Shown: piece after piece, positions 61,621 to 64,000 of the stretch
Layout of the letters: every line of letters begins with the position of its first letter
Position numbering within the stretch: position 1 is the stretch's first letter
Assembly: GCF_018342065.1 (NCBI RefSeq)
Contig: NZ_JAFDOE010000005.1
Coordinates: forward strand, 62,001 to 126,000
Length of the DNA: 64,000 nt
Origin: Citrobacter sp. FP75
Lineage (GTDB): Bacteria; Pseudomonadota; Gammaproteobacteria; Enterobacterales; Enterobacteriaceae
Reading direction: 5' to 3'
The notes under the pieces: model-generated
The model's database searches: none
Told to the model about the DNA's origin: nothing
The model's input: only the letters and a program-made list of their open reading frames with translations
Position numbers and translations under genes: made by a program

Positions 61621-64000
<2,380 letters not shown>

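Overview
The window is chromosomal DNA from a member of the Enterobacteriaceae close to Escherichia, Salmonella and Citrobacter. It matches the 2-4 min region of the E. coli map, written in the reverse direction: mrcB-hrpB-thpR-sfsA-dksA-gluQ-pcnB-folK, a yad-type fimbrial operon, panBCD, yadE-yadI-yadH-yadG, can, hpt, cueO, yacC, yacL, acnB, yacH, lpd-aceF-aceE-pdhR, aroP, ampE-ampD, nadC, ppdD-hofB-hofC, guaC, coaE-zapD-yacG, mutT-secA-secM, lpxC-ftsZ-ftsA-ftsQ-ddlB-murC. A GPH permease and GH43 gene pair between aroP and ampE, a DUF2950 gene after yacH and a chromosomal traT homologue favour a Citrobacter/Salmonella-like relative over E. coli K-12. I cannot fix the species from sequence alone.

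Layout. Positions 1-7.6 kb hold housekeeping genes: cell wall, RNA processing, the stringent-response factor DksA, tRNA-Asp queuosine modification and folate synthesis. Positions 7.6-16.4 kb hold a complete chaperone-usher fimbrial operon with two tandem major-subunit genes in AT-rich flanks, then chaperone, usher, three minor subunits and a two-domain tip adhesin. Positions 16.5-18.8 kb hold pantothenate synthesis (panB, panC, panD). Positions 18.8-26.5 kb hold a deacetylase, a PTS EIIA protein, an ABC exporter, carbonic anhydrase, purine salvage and copper oxidase CueO with a recognisable CueR-type promoter. The genes speE/speD and gcd, present here in E. coli, are absent. Positions 26.6-40.2 kb are central carbon metabolism (acnB, pyruvate dehydrogenase operon with its PdhR operator) interrupted by an envelope-gene cluster (yacH, DUF2950, traT-like). 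Positions 40.7-50.3 kb hold aromatic amino acid uptake, the sugar permease/glycosidase pair, muropeptide recycling, NAD synthesis and a type IV pilin cluster. Positions 50.4-64 kb hold guaC, coaE, zapD, yacG, and the distal part of the division and cell-wall (dcw) cluster, transcribed on the minus strand from murC to secA and mutT.

Most genes match E. coli proteins in length nearly residue for residue, so calls are firm. The unusual points are the duplicated fimbrial major subunit with a triple heptamer repeat upstream of the second copy, the missing speDE and gcd, the enlarged Met/His-rich insert of CueO, a TraT-family lipoprotein gene in the chromosome, the ATT start of pcnB and changes inside the SecM arrest peptide. 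I found no tRNA, rRNA, CRISPR array, transposase, integrase or prophage gene, and no clear case for an entirely new system.
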